Assembly (NCBI GenBank): GCA_964411985.1
Contig: CAYPNF010000051.1
Span: 1-55,711 of the forward strand
Length of the DNA: 55,711 nt
Direction of reading: 5' to 3'
Origin: CAYPNF01 sp964411985
GTDB taxonomy: Bacteria; Verrucomicrobiota; Verrucomicrobiia; Limisphaerales; J093
Shown here piece after piece: positions 1-8,877 of the stretch. How positions within the stretch are numbered: the stretch's first letter is position 1; the number at the start of each line of letters is the position of its first letter. The notes below the pieces were generated by a model. That model was not told where the DNA came from. It saw nothing but the letters and a program-made list of their open reading frames with translations, and did no database searches. The position numbers and the translations under genes are program-made.

Positions 1-43
1 CCAGGGTGGGAAGGAGGATGCGGTTGCGGAGACTGAGTTTCAT
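1..43 (-). CDS. N-terminus of a membrane receptor or histidine kinase (partial)
   Basis: An ATG at 43-41 opens a frame reading MKLSLRNRILLPTL before the window ends. A short basic start followed by a hydrophobic stretch is typical of methyl-accepting chemotaxis proteins and membrane sensor kinases, but 14 residues cannot tell them apart. The start lies 21 bases downstream of the stop of the receiver protein on the same strand, so the two are probably co-transcribed. Function is inferred mainly from that context. Confidence 0.45.
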   Translation of the reverse strand, partial: MKLSLRNRILLPTL

Positions 44-64
44 AGGGATAGGACGGGTTGAGGG

Positions 65-556
65 TTAGCTTACTCTGATCATTGGGCAAAGAGAGGGGAT
101 GGACTCACCAGGCGTCGAGTTGGCGGGGGGGTGCTGGTCGAGGACTTCCCGGACGGTGGCCAGGAGTCGGGAGGTGGGGAATGGTTTTTCGAGAGTGCGC
201 ACAGCTCCGAGGCGTTGAGCGATCTCCAAATAACTGGCAGGACTGATCCGGCCCCCGCCAGACATGGCGATCACCGGGATGCAGGGGGCGTGTTGACGGA
301 GGAAACCCAGAAGCTCTAATCCATCCCGATTGGACATGATCAGGTCAGTTAAGACCAAGTCCGGGAGTCTCCTGTGCAGTGCCAATTCCGCCTCTCTCCC
401 GTCGCAAGCTGTTTCCAGTTGGTATCCGCTGCTCGAAAGCAAGCGAACCAAAGCGCTGCGCAAGCTCGCATCGTCCTCTACAATCAGGATCGTGGGGCGA
501 GGGGGGGTACGCTGCTTGAGTTCTGGCAAAGTCGGTTGTGCACTTGGGTTCATCAT
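65..556 (-). CDS. Single-domain response regulator (receiver protein)
   Basis: A 163-residue protein made almost wholly of one CheY-like receiver domain at about residues 20-140. The start ILIVEDD carries the acidic Mg-binding pair, LVLTDLIM carries the phospho-acceptor aspartate, and the conserved lysine is in LEKPFP. There is no DNA-binding or enzymatic output domain, so it probably acts by protein contact or as a phosphotransfer intermediate. The neighbour upstream on the same strand is a hybrid histidine kinase 359 bases away, and a receptor or kinase gene follows 21 bases downstream. The start is the first of two adjacent ATGs. The short tail after residue 140 is unlike any known output domain. 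Confidence 0.88.
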   Translation of the reverse strand: MMNPSAQPTLPELKQRTPPRPTILIVEDDASLRSALVRLLSSSGYQLETACDGREAELALHRRLPDLVLTDLIMSNRDGLELLGFLRQHAPCIPVIAMSGGGRISPASYLEIAQRLGAVRTLEKPFPTSRLLATVREVLDQHPPANSTPGESIPSLCPMIRVS

Positions 557-915
557 GGTCTGCAGGGATGCCTCAGTGGACTTCCTGTCCGTGGCGCTGA
601 GGAGATTCTTGCGTGTTTAACGACTTAACGGCTGATTGGGGCCAACAAAAAAGGCACATTCGATTCGTACCCTCTTGGGGTGGAATCGGATCTGCCTTCG
701 ACTTCCAGGACTTCTCTTCCTGGCCGAGAAAACTGCTCGCGCGCTAGCGGCGAGCCTCACTAAGTATATCGGCAGGAATCCCGAGAACTTGAGTCCGAGT
801 TTGACTTAAGCCGCGGGACCTCTACTCCCTGATAGTCAATGGGATGGAGGATTGTTCGAGTTTTGAAGGGAGGGTTTTGGGATTGATCAAGGCCCGTTCT
901 TGGTGTCATTCGCGC
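557..915. other. Intergenic region between receiver gene and hybrid kinase
   Basis: This 359-base stretch contains no convincing gene. On the minus strand it holds a candidate sigma-28-type promoter at 766-792, which would give a leader of about 200 bases ahead of the receiver gene. I see no strong terminator behind the kinase gene that ends at 916. Confidence 0.6.
766..792 (-). promoter_or_regulatory. Candidate sigma-28 (FliA/SigD)-type promoter
   Basis: Read on the minus strand, TCAAGTTC (792-785), an 11-base spacer and GCCGATAT (773-766) match the established sigma-28 consensus TAAAGTTT-N11-GCCGATAA at 6 of 8 and 7 of 8 positions with the exact spacing. It faces the receiver gene and the membrane receptor or kinase gene behind it. 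A match this good could arise by chance in a window of this size, so position and gene context carry part of the argument. Confidence 0.4.
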
Positions 916-3390
916 TCAAGAGGGGGGTGGATGAAGGGCGTTGTGCACTGCTCGGCTGAGATCCGCCAGCCCAACCGGTTTCTGTAGCAGGCCTTTCAAC
1001 CCCATTTCCCGCACGCTTTCTGGGGTGTAAGTCCCGCTGAATCCACTTGCCAAAACCACTGGCATTTCCGGCCGCAAGGTCAGGACGGAGGCGGCTAAGT
1101 CCACTCCGGTCAATCCAGGCATGGAGAGATCGGTGAGGATCAGGTCGAATTGTCCAGGTTGTTCGCAGAACAGGGCCAGCGCCTGGTGGGGGTCGGTATG
1201 GACCGTTACTTGATAGTTGAGCTTTCGGAGCATTCGTTCCACCGCGGCGCACAGCGCCGGTTCATCGTCTACCAACAGCACCCGTTCCTGGTGGCCAAAA
1301 AGTAGGGAAAGATCCTTCCTCTCGGCTTCCTGCAATTCCCTCGAGAGAGCCGGAAGATACACGCGTACCGACGTTCCCCGACCTGGTTCACTGGATACTC
1401 GTATGGAACCATCGTGATCGCGCACGATTCCATGCACCACGGAGAGTCCCAAACCGGTGCCTTCGCCTGGGCCCTTTGTGGTAAAGAACGGTTCGAAGAT
1501 ACGTCTTAGGGTCTTCTGGTCCATGCCATGACCTGTGTCCGTCACCGTCATACGAAGATACGAGCCAGGGATCAGCTCAGGATGCAAAACCACTTCCTCA
1601 CGGCTTGCCACAAATTGTTCCAGGTTTACCTCGAGTCCACCGGGCTTTTGACCTATCGCGTGAGCGGCATTCGCACAGAGATTGACCAGGACTTGATGGA
1701 TCTGCGTTGGATCCGCCAAGACCTGCGGAAGGTTTGGTTGGATCCGGGTGGTCATTTCGATTGTGGCAGGGAGGGAGGAACGGAGCAATTTGAGGGCTTC
1801 CTTGATGATGGGCTCGAGGGCTACCGGTTTCCGCTCCTGATGGGTTTGGGAGCTGAATGCCAGGATCTGGCGCACTAAGTCCTTGGCTCGGTCGCACGCC
1901 TTCAGCACCAGAACGAGATCCTCGCGGATTTGCGGATCCCCTGGCTCGGCCTGGCTGGCAAGTTCGGTGTAACAAATCATGGATCCCAAGATGTTATTGA
2001 AATCATGCGCGATGCCCCCCGCCAGGGTGCCGATCGCCTCCATCTTCTGAGCTTGTCGCAGTTGCTGCTCCAGCTGGCGACGCTTGGTGATGTCCTCCGA
2101 GAAACCCTCTAGCCACTTTACCCGGCCTTCAGCGTCCCGGACGGCCCGCATTTGGAGAGTCACAGTCAAGCGGGTCCCATCTTTCCGGTAGACCTCTACT
2201 TCGGAGCTAACGTGCCGGTTCGCAGCCAGTACCAGACCTCGAAGTTCCTCCCGTCTCTGCGGGTTGACGTAAACCTGGTGCGAGATATCGGTGATTGAAG
2301 CGATGAATTCCTCCTCCGATTCGTAGCCAAACATCCGGTACATGGCCGGGTTGGCTGCCAGGAACCTGCCTTCCAGCGAAGAACGAAAAATACCGATGGG
2401 GGAGTTCTCGATCAACTCCCGGTGACGTTCCTCAGAATCGCGCAGGGCCTCCTCCGCTTCTGCCAGTTGGGTTAAGTCCACCGTGATCGCGAGCACCTGA
2501 GCCTCACCGGCCGTTTCCACCACCGTTGCGGAATAGAGGATGGAGATTCTTCGGCCCGTCCGGTTTCGAGTGTCCGTCCGTAACGATTCTATTTTGCCCG
2601 TTTTGCACAACACGTCCGCTGCTGCATCGCTGTGCTCCGCGGAGTCTACGAGCCCGAGTTGCAGGGGGGTCTTGCCGAGGACCTCGCTTTTCGGATAACC
2701 TGAAAGCCGTTCAAAGGCAGGGTTCACGTCCAGGTATGTCCCATCCGCCAGCCGGTTGATGGCAATTGCATACGGGCTGTTGCGGAAGATGGCTTCGAAG
2801 GATGTTTTGCTTTCGCTTGGGGCCTGAGATGGTCGTTCCTGCTGGGTAGAAGGTGCGAGCAAGGATTGGACAAAACGCTCACCAGAAATCTCCAACAGTG
2901 CGAGAGTCCACCGCAGGGGTTTCTGTCCTCCTCCTTCGAGGGTACAGTGCGTCTGCAGTTCAAACGTTCTCCCGCCTCGTTGTAGTGACTCCACGGCATC
3001 AAGCCACTCCTGCGCTGAGACCGCCAGCCCGAATTCCCAGGGGGTTTTCCCGACCAGTTTGGGGCGCGGTTGCTCCAGGAGGCTTTCCCATGCCGGATTG
3101 ACTTCGAGGCACACGCCATCTCTTGGACGGCTGATTGCCATGGCAAGCGGGGAAGCGTGAAACAAAGTGTCTCCCGACACGCCTCTCAAAAGGGGTACTC
3201 TGCCGTCGGAACTTTCAATACGCATGATGGATGGGAATGGACGGTTCGCCGGGACCAGATACCACGAACTGAATCCCTCGGGTTTCTCATCGAGGGCTTG
3301 CTCCTCTCGTCCGGCTAACTGCAAGAGGACTCTGCGCGAGGCACCCTGAATCCCGGCCGTGAGGAGGCGGGGTTGCTGATTTCCGATCAC
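916..3390 (-). CDS. Multi-PAS hybrid sensor histidine kinase
   Basis: An 824-residue kinase with no obvious membrane segment, so probably cytoplasmic. Three PAS domains lie at about 75-175, 198-312 and 325-437; each has a variant of the S-P-x-A/G-I and V/A-N-P-A signatures. HisKA follows with the phospho-acceptor His462 in GGIAHDFNN, then the ATPase domain with its N box near 570-580, DTGHGM at 618-623 and GEGTGLGLS at 642-650. A receiver domain at about 703-820 carries Asp754 in LILTDLSMPG. This is a classic PAS-HisKA-HATPase-REC protein. The start chosen is GTG at 3390 with no clear ribosome site; the next in-frame ATG is about 55 codons in and would leave the domains intact. It diverges from the oxidoreductase gene across 122 bases. 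The stand-alone receiver downstream is a plausible phosphotransfer partner. Confidence 0.9.
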   Translation of the reverse strand: MIGNQQPRLLTAGIQGASRRVLLQLAGREEQALDEKPEGFSSWYLVPANRPFPSIMRIESSDGRVPLLRGVSGDTLFHASPLAMAISRPRDGVCLEVNPAWESLLEQPRPKLVGKTPWEFGLAVSAQEWLDAVESLQRGGRTFELQTHCTLEGGGQKPLRWTLALLEISGERFVQSLLAPSTQQERPSQAPSESKTSFEAIFRNSPYAIAINRLADGTYLDVNPAFERLSGYPKSEVLGKTPLQLGLVDSAEHSDAAADVLCKTGKIESLRTDTRNRTGRRISILYSATVVETAGEAQVLAITVDLTQLAEAEEALRDSEERHRELIENSPIGIFRSSLEGRFLAANPAMYRMFGYESEEEFIASITDISHQVYVNPQRREELRGLVLAANRHVSSEVEVYRKDGTRLTVTLQMRAVRDAEGRVKWLEGFSEDITKRRQLEQQLRQAQKMEAIGTLAGGIAHDFNNILGSMICYTELASQAEPGDPQIREDLVLVLKACDRAKDLVRQILAFSSQTHQERKPVALEPIIKEALKLLRSSLPATIEMTTRIQPNLPQVLADPTQIHQVLVNLCANAAHAIGQKPGGLEVNLEQFVASREEVVLHPELIPGSYLRMTVTDTGHGMDQKTLRRIFEPFFTTKGPGEGTGLGLSVVHGIVRDHDGSIRVSSEPGRGTSVRVYLPALSRELQEAERKDLSLLFGHQERVLLVDDEPALCAAVERMLRKLNYQVTVHTDPHQALALFCEQPGQFDLILTDLSMPGLTGVDLAASVLTLRPEMPVVLASGFSGTYTPESVREMGLKGLLQKPVGLADLSRAVHNALHPPPS

Positions 3391-3512
3391 AGAGTAGACA
3401 GCGTCGTTTCATTCGGCAAGTTGATTGTGGGCGAACAGGATATGGCTGCCCAGAACTTTGGCTCGAGAATTAGGATTGTGCCACCTGAGTCGGTTGGGTT
3501 CAATAGGCGTGT

Positions 3513-4541
3513 ATGAAGGCATGCCAACTGATAGCGCACGGCGCCCCTGGACAATTCGAACTCCGCCAGCTGTCCGATCCGCAACCTGGAGCCGAGGAGG
3601 TGGTGGTGAGGGTTCGGGCGTGCGGGTTGAACCGGTTGGACCTGTGGCTCGAAGAAGCTGGGCTCCCTGTTCCGCTGACCCTGCCGCGCACCCCGGGCAG
3701 TGAGATTGCCGGCGAGGTGCTCGCAGTCGGTGATGGGGTCGATTCCTGGAAACCAGGCGATCACGTCGCGGTCCAATCGAATCTATTCTGTGGCGAATGC
3801 GAGTTCTGCCTGCAGGGAGAGGAGTCTATTTGCCTCAATAGCCAACTTCTAGGGATCCAGTGCGATGGTGGCTTTGCCGAACTGGTTGTGGTTCCGGCGC
3901 GTGCGTTGGTTCGGATCCCCTCCGGCCTGGATTTTCAGACCTCAGCCGCACTGACTTTGGCCGGTAGCACCGCGATGCACATGCTGACCAACCGTGCCCA
4001 GGTGCGTCGAGGGGACACAGTCCTGGTAATAGGGGGTGCCAGCGGGGTGGGCTCTGCGGCTATCCAGATCGCCAAGACACTGGGGGCCAGGGTGATCACC
4101 ACTGGATCTTCCGAGGCCAAGCGGGCACTGGCGACCAAGCTGGGGGCTGACGCGGTGGTGGATTCGAGCTCCGATACCTGGCCAGCAGAGGTGCGCAAGT
4201 GGACGGCAAAACGCGGGGTGGACCTGGTGGTGGAGCATGTGGGGGGCAAAGTGCTGGGGCAGGTCTTCAACTGTCTTGCCCGGGGCGGCACGGTCGTAAC
4301 CTGCGGCGCTACGGCAGGCCGGGAGGTTTCCCTGCAGCTCTGGCCGATTTTCGTGAAACAGCAGCGCTTGGTTGGCAGCTACGGGCGGAACCGGGCGGAT
4401 ATCGTCGCCACACTGGACTGGGCGGCACGAGGAAAGCTCAAGCCGGTGGTGGACCGGATCTACCCTCTGGCCAGCACTCCGGCCGCGTTTGCTGCTTTGC
4501 GCAACCGCACGGTCTTGGGCAAAGTTCTGGTCTGTCCTTGA
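3513..4541 (+). CDS. Zinc-containing MDR-family alcohol dehydrogenase / quinone oxidoreductase-like protein
   Basis: A 342-residue medium-chain dehydrogenase. The N-terminal GroES-like domain has a structural-zinc cluster at Cys93, Cys96, Cys99 and Cys107. The Rossmann domain starts around residue 168 with GGASGVGS (174-181). The catalytic-zinc ligands of classical alcohol dehydrogenases are not in their usual places: the first Cys position reads GLNRLDLW and the GHE motif reads GSEIAG. That suggests a quinone-oxidoreductase-like or otherwise zinc-independent NAD(P)H-linked reductase. The substrate cannot be told from sequence. It is a single gene, divergent from the hybrid kinase. Confidence 0.85.
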   Translation: MKACQLIAHGAPGQFELRQLSDPQPGAEEVVVRVRACGLNRLDLWLEEAGLPVPLTLPRTPGSEIAGEVLAVGDGVDSWKPGDHVAVQSNLFCGECEFCLQGEESICLNSQLLGIQCDGGFAELVVVPARALVRIPSGLDFQTSAALTLAGSTAMHMLTNRAQVRRGDTVLVIGGASGVGSAAIQIAKTLGARVITTGSSEAKRALATKLGADAVVDSSSDTWPAEVRKWTAKRGVDLVVEHVGGKVLGQVFNCLARGGTVVTCGATAGREVSLQLWPIFVKQQRLVGSYGRNRADIVATLDWAARGKLKPVVDRIYPLASTPAAFAALRNRTVLGKVLVCP

Positions 4542-4622
4542 GTTCCTTTCCTTTTTCCGTAACCCCCGGAATAATGGAAAAAAAGAGTGCCTCTTGAAGG
4601 TCTTTGTGTAACAAACAAACCC

Positions 4623-5252
4623 ATGTTCTCGCTTCAACAACTGTTCGGCAAAGGTGACCGTTTCTTTAAGCTACTCGAGGATAGTGCTCGGGAGGCTCAG
4701 GAGAGCGTCCGACTCCTGGTCCAGATTTTGAAGGATCCCCAGGCCTCGAAGGATCAGCACGACCTCGTGCTTTCGCGGAGGAAGGAAAAAAAGATCGCTG
4801 AGCAGATCAGCGAGGAATTGGTCCGCACCTTTATCACGGGTCTGGAACGGGAGGACATCGAAGCCCTTTCGCGAGCGCTCTACAAGATCCCCAAGTCGGT
4901 GGAAAAGTTTGGTGAGCGATACGGTTTCGCCGCGCCCCACCTCGCCGGAGTGGATTTCGCCACCGAGGCCGAATTGATGCTCAAAGCGGTGGAGATCGTT
5001 GTGGCCATGGTCGAGCAGTTGCGCCATATCGAGCAGATCGAGAAGGTGAAGGAGTTGAACGACCGGCTGCAATATGTGGAAGGCGAAGCGGACAAACTGA
5101 TGGTGGAGATTCTGCGGATACTCTACTCAGGCAAGCACGACGCCTTGAAGGTGCTGGTGGCGAAGGACCTGTTCGAGCTGATGGAGAAGATCATCGACCG
5201 GTGCCGGGACGCGGGGAACATTGTGCTGCTCATCTCCCTGAAGAACTCCTGA
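4623..5252 (+). CDS. DUF47 (PhoU-like) protein, accessory to PiT phosphate transporter
   Basis: A 209-residue, highly charged helical protein. The opening MFSLQQLFGKGDRFFKLLE and the long helices with K/E-rich stretches are typical of the DUF47 family, which is structurally related to PhoU. Such genes usually sit directly upstream of a PiT-type transporter, as here with 11 bases between, and are thought to regulate low-affinity phosphate uptake. A longer frame from a GTG at 4587 exists, but ATG 4623 matches the usual start of the family, so I chose it. It acts in the cytoplasm, presumably at the membrane-bound partner. Confidence 0.9.
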   Translation: MFSLQQLFGKGDRFFKLLEDSAREAQESVRLLVQILKDPQASKDQHDLVLSRRKEKKIAEQISEELVRTFITGLEREDIEALSRALYKIPKSVEKFGERYGFAAPHLAGVDFATEAELMLKAVEIVVAMVEQLRHIEQIEKVKELNDRLQYVEGEADKLMVEILRILYSGKHDALKVLVAKDLFELMEKIIDRCRDAGNIVLLISLKNS

Positions 5253-5263
5253 GGTATCCTCAC

Positions 5264-6337
5264 ATGACGCTGGTTCTGATCATCCTCCTCGTCGCCCTCA
5301 CTTTTGAGTATATCAACGGTTTTCACGATACCGCCAACTCCATCGCCACCGTGGTGGCCACCAAAGTGCTTACTCCGCGTCAGGCGGTGTTTCTGGCGGC
5401 CTCCACCAACTTGATCGGTGCGTTGTGGGGCACAGCGGTCGCTAAGACCATTGCCTCAGGTTTGGTGGATGCGAAGGTGGTGACGTCCCAGGTTCTCATC
5501 TGTGCCCTGTTGGGTGCGATTGTCTGGAATCTCATCACCTGGTGGTTCGGACTTCCCTCGAGTTCGTCGCATGCCTTGGTGGGGGGCTTGTGCGGGTCCT
5601 GCCTGGCGGCATCGGGGGGCGACTGGGGGGTGATCATTTGGTCCATTCCTGGGCAGAACCATTGGTGGGAGGGCAAAGGTTTGTTGTGGAAGGTCGTGGT
5701 GCCGATGTTCAGTTCGCCCATGTGCGGTCTTGCCTTGGGATTCGGGGTGATGGGATTGCTTTATTTCCTTCTGAAGAATTGGCGGCCAGTCAAAGTGAAT
5801 TCCGTTTTCGGAAAACTCCAGCTGCTGAGCGCCGGGTATATGGGGTTCAGCCACGGAACGAACGACGCTCAGAAAACCATGGGAATCATCGCGCTGGCGC
5901 TGGTGGCTGCCACCAAGGCCGGTTCACTCGACAACGCGCCCGACTGGCTCTCCTTCCTGCACACTCCCGAACCAGCCAAGGGGCAGTCCTTGGAGATTGC
6001 GGTTTGGATCAAGGTTCTCTGTGCCATCACCATGGCGGCCGGAACGGCTGCGGGGGGGTGGCGGATCATCAAGACCCTGGGTCACAAAATGGTGAGACTC
6101 CAGCCCGTGCACGGGTTCGCGGCCGAGACGGCCGGGGCGACCGTCCTGCTCGTGGCAGCGAACCTGGGGATGCCTGTTTCCACCACCCACGCCATCACAA
6201 CGAGTATTATGGGGGTGGGGGCGGCGAAGTCGTTTCGTTCGCTGAAGTGGACCGTGGTGGAGCGAATCCTCTGGGCTTGGTTTCTTACCATTCCCGCCAG
6301 CGCCGCAGTGGCTTTTCTCCTCAAGAAGCTCTTCTAG
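5264..6337 (+). CDS. Inorganic phosphate transporter, PiT family
   Basis: A 357-residue integral membrane protein with about ten hydrophobic segments. It carries the two inverted PiT signatures: INGFHDTANSIAT near residue 18 and GFSHGTNDAQKTMG in the second half. PiT proteins are secondary carriers that import phosphate (as a metal-phosphate complex in bacteria) with protons or sodium. GAGG at 5251-5254 is a well-placed ribosome site nine bases before ATG 5264, which argues against the longer frame that overlaps DUF47. The PIG-L gene follows after 10 bases, so the three genes are likely one transcript. Confidence 0.93.
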   Translation: MTLVLIILLVALTFEYINGFHDTANSIATVVATKVLTPRQAVFLAASTNLIGALWGTAVAKTIASGLVDAKVVTSQVLICALLGAIVWNLITWWFGLPSSSSHALVGGLCGSCLAASGGDWGVIIWSIPGQNHWWEGKGLLWKVVVPMFSSPMCGLALGFGVMGLLYFLLKNWRPVKVNSVFGKLQLLSAGYMGFSHGTNDAQKTMGIIALALVAATKAGSLDNAPDWLSFLHTPEPAKGQSLEIAVWIKVLCAITMAAGTAAGGWRIIKTLGHKMVRLQPVHGFAAETAGATVLLVAANLGMPVSTTHAITTSIMGVGAAKSFRSLKWTVVERILWAWFLTIPASAAVAFLLKKLF

Positions 6338-6347
6338 ATCTCGCGCT

Positions 6348-7280
6348 ATGAAAACTCCGAAGACTGCTTGCTTTGTCCTGCTCCTGATCTCCCTCGCTTG
6401 GTGCAGATCAGCTCAAACCGCAGAACCCAGCGATCAGGGAGCCAGAAAGCTGCGGATCCTTGTCTTCGGTGCTCATCCGGATGATGCGGAATTGCGCGCC
6501 GGTGGATGTGCCATCAAGTGGGCTCGCCTCGGGCACAAGGTGAAATTGGTTTCGGTAACCAATGGGGATGTGGGACACTGGCGCATCCAAGGGGAGGAGT
6601 TGGCCAAGCGTCGCTTGGCGGAAGTGCAGGCTGCCGACCAACTGTTGGGCGCTGAAGCCGAAGTGATGCCGATCCACGATGGGGAATTGGAGCCGACTCT
6701 CGAGAACCGGCGCAAAATCACCCGCATCATTCGTAATTGGAAGGCAGATGTTGTGATCTCCCATCGCCCCTGGGATTATCACCCCGACCATCGCTACGTG
6801 GGGATCCTGGTGCAAGACGCTGCGTATATGGTCACGGTCCCCTTCTTCTGTCCCGAAACACCCGCGTTGAAGAACAACCCTGTGTTTCTCTATTCAACCG
6901 ATGGTTTCCAGAAACCCTATCCTTTCAAGCCCGACGTTGTCGTTGCCTTGGATGAGGTCTTCGACCAGAAGGTCGACGCTCTGTACTTGCTGGAATCACA
7001 GATTTTCGAGGGAGGAGTGGAAGGCGGTCCGGAGTTTGCGAAGAACATGCCTGCTGTGAACGATGTGCCGGCGCGGAAAGCATGGCTCCACCAGAGTTGG
7101 TGGGCGCAGCGTAACGCGCGCGAGGCCGATCGTTTTCGTGATGCCCTGGTGAAGTGGTACGGCCCGGAGAAGGGAAAGAAGGTGCGCTACGCTGAATCGT
7201 TCGAGGTCTGCGAGTATGGGGAGAGGCCGACGGACGAGGAGCTAGCGAGACTTTTCCCGTTTTTCGACAAGAAGCCCTGA
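6348..7280 (+). CDS. Secreted PIG-L / LmbE-type de-N-acetylase
   Basis: A 310-residue protein. Residues 1-24 look like a signal peptide, so the enzyme is exported. The LmbE/PIG-L fold is marked by GAHPDDAE (His43, Asp45, Asp46) and by HPDHR (145-149), which together supply the zinc ligands and the catalytic base in this family. Family members remove N-acetyl groups from N-acetylglucosamine-containing molecules. Verrucomicrobia and planctomycetes carry many exported copies, probably acting on glycans. The gene is tightly linked behind the phosphate transporter, although a functional link is not obvious. Confidence 0.88.
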   Translation: MKTPKTACFVLLLISLAWCRSAQTAEPSDQGARKLRILVFGAHPDDAELRAGGCAIKWARLGHKVKLVSVTNGDVGHWRIQGEELAKRRLAEVQAADQLLGAEAEVMPIHDGELEPTLENRRKITRIIRNWKADVVISHRPWDYHPDHRYVGILVQDAAYMVTVPFFCPETPALKNNPVFLYSTDGFQKPYPFKPDVVVALDEVFDQKVDALYLLESQIFEGGVEGGPEFAKNMPAVNDVPARKAWLHQSWWAQRNAREADRFRDALVKWYGPEKGKKVRYAESFEVCEYGERPTDEELARLFPFFDKKP

Positions 7281-7287
7281 TGGGGAG

Positions 7288-7309
7288 GGGCCAAGAGGCC
7301 CGGCTTTTC
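7288..7309. terminator. Terminator-like hairpin between convergent genes
   Basis: GGGCC (7288-7292) and GGCCC (7297-7301) form a five-pair stem around AAGA, followed by a short T run (GGCTTTTCC). It sits eight bases after the PIG-L stop and 18 bases before the end of the converging propeller gene. The stem is short, so confidence is modest. Confidence 0.4.
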
Positions 7310-7326
7310 CTGGAGTTGGAACGGTG

Positions 7327-8877
7327 TCACTTGGAGCGCGTGACCGCAAAGGCATAGAGCCGGCTCATGCTGTTTACGTACAAAGTGCCGTTGGCTGCCA
7401 CCGGCGTTCCGAACAGACGGTCCTCGAACTCTAATTGGTGCAACACCTCTTTCTTACGGTCCGCCCGGAGCACGTAGAAGTCGCCGCGACGAGATCCGGC
7501 GTAGACCTTGCCATCGGCCACGAGCACTGAACCCCAGACCTCATCCTTGGTCTCTTGCGTCCAACAGGTTTGTCCCGTCTCCGCGTCCAGGCAGCGGATC
7601 GTTCGGCCGAAATCGGCCACGCAGATCAGCCCTTCAGCAATCGCGGGAGTGGAGATACTGTGTTGGGTCAGGGGTGAAACCCAGAGCGCACCTGACCCCG
7701 TGATGTCGCCCTGAAGATCGGCCTTGATGCAGGTGAGTCGGGCTTCGCGTTTCCCGTGCCACGGATCACCTCCGGACACGACATAAACCCGGTTTTCCAG
7801 AATGACTGGACAGCCAATGATGCTGCTGGGACTTTCCTTTTTGTTGCCCTGATACTGATGGATATTCTGCTTGGGAGCCGTGGGGTCGGTATCGAAATGC
7901 CATCGTGTTCTCAGCAGGGCAGGCTCAGTACCGGCGGCTGTCGAGGACAAAGGTTCCAAACCGTAACAGATCCCATCCGCACCTCCGTAGATAATGATGG
8001 GTTTGCCTCCGATCGTGCCCAGGGAGGGTGAGGAGAAAGTGCTATGAAAGATCCGTTCGGCCACGCGAGTGTCGTCCTTGGCAAGGAGGCGCCCGGTGCG
8101 TTTGTCGAGAACCACCAGGCCGGGAGCCTTCGGCGAGGGACGATGCCGATGGGTGTGGTTGACCCCGTTGGGCGTGCTGACGTAAAGCTGCTCGCCGTGC
8201 ACGAGCACGCTCAAATTCGAGGAATCGTGCGGGTACGCTCCGACCTCCTTGGGCATGTCGAAAGCCCACAGAATGTCGGCGTCGGACACACCGATTTCCA
8301 CCGGGCTCTCCTCCGGAGGCGTGGCGTGGCGGGCTTCGTCGAGGAAGGGGCCTTGGTTGCCGTTGGTCATGCCTTCCAGGTCGAGGCAGAGAACCTCCCC
8401 GCGGTTGCTCACGATATAAACCCGGTTCTCCTCTACGACCGCGGTGGAAGTGATTCCGACCCCGGGACAGTCAAGATACGGATCGTGCGGGAGTTTGGGG
8501 ACCGTCAATTGCCAAAGAAACGCCCCGTCGCTCTCCCGCAAGCACAGGAGGACGCCGCGGTCCCCCCGGTGGTTGGCCAGACGAGGGTTCCCATTGTTGG
8601 TGCCGATCAACACGCGTCCCTGAGCGACCACCGGAGTCGAGTAGGTGGAGGTGCCCAGCTCCACCGACCACTTCACATTTTGGCCGGTGGCTGGGTTGAA
8701 AACGGAAGGAAGTCCGCGCTCAGGGGAGGCCATGTTCCGCGACCCCGCCATTCCCCATTGGGGTTGGTCGGCAGCGTGAGCTAAGGCCGCAGTGAACAGG
8801 GCTGAGGCCCCAGCGCGTACCACCCACTGTCCCGCTTTTGTTAGGACGTGACTAATCAGGGTCCTCTTCATGGTCAT
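7327..8877 (-). CDS. Secreted PQQ-like beta-propeller protein
   Basis: A 516-residue protein with an N-terminal signal sequence (hydrophobic stretch ending in AALAHA near residue 35) and a propeller of PQQ-type blades. Recurrent pieces have the form 'VYIVSNRGEVLCLD' and 'AETGQTCW'. The family resembles BamB or quinoprotein dehydrogenase folds, but I see no dehydrogenase active-site pattern, so it is best called a non-catalytic or uncharacterised propeller. It is clearly paralogous to the protein at 46789-48369, with the same order of motifs: PQWG near the start, a GTNNGNPR-type loop and MTNGNQG. The start is ATG 8877 or ATG 8871. Its first codons overlap the 3' end of the small gene upstream by 26 bases, so the two are probably translationally coupled. 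Confidence 0.88.
   Translation of the reverse strand: MTMKRTLISHVLTKAGQWVVRAGASALFTAALAHAADQPQWGMAGSRNMASPERGLPSVFNPATGQNVKWSVELGTSTYSTPVVAQGRVLIGTNNGNPRLANHRGDRGVLLCLRESDGAFLWQLTVPKLPHDPYLDCPGVGITSTAVVEENRVYIVSNRGEVLCLDLEGMTNGNQGPFLDEARHATPPEESPVEIGVSDADILWAFDMPKEVGAYPHDSSNLSVLVHGEQLYVSTPNGVNHTHRHRPSPKAPGLVVLDKRTGRLLAKDDTRVAERIFHSTFSSPSLGTIGGKPIIIYGGADGICYGLEPLSSTAAGTEPALLRTRWHFDTDPTAPKQNIHQYQGNKKESPSSIIGCPVILENRVYVVSGGDPWHGKREARLTCIKADLQGDITGSGALWVSPLTQHSISTPAIAEGLICVADFGRTIRCLDAETGQTCWTQETKDEVWGSVLVADGKVYAGSRRGDFYVLRADRKKEVLHQLEFEDRLFGTPVAANGTLYVNSMSRLYAFAVTRSK

Noticed and set aside
7327..8877. Annotating the PQQ-type propeller as a quinoprotein alcohol dehydrogenase
   Set aside because: I see no active-site Asp/Glu pattern or vicinal Cys pair of that family. 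A generic propeller call is safer.
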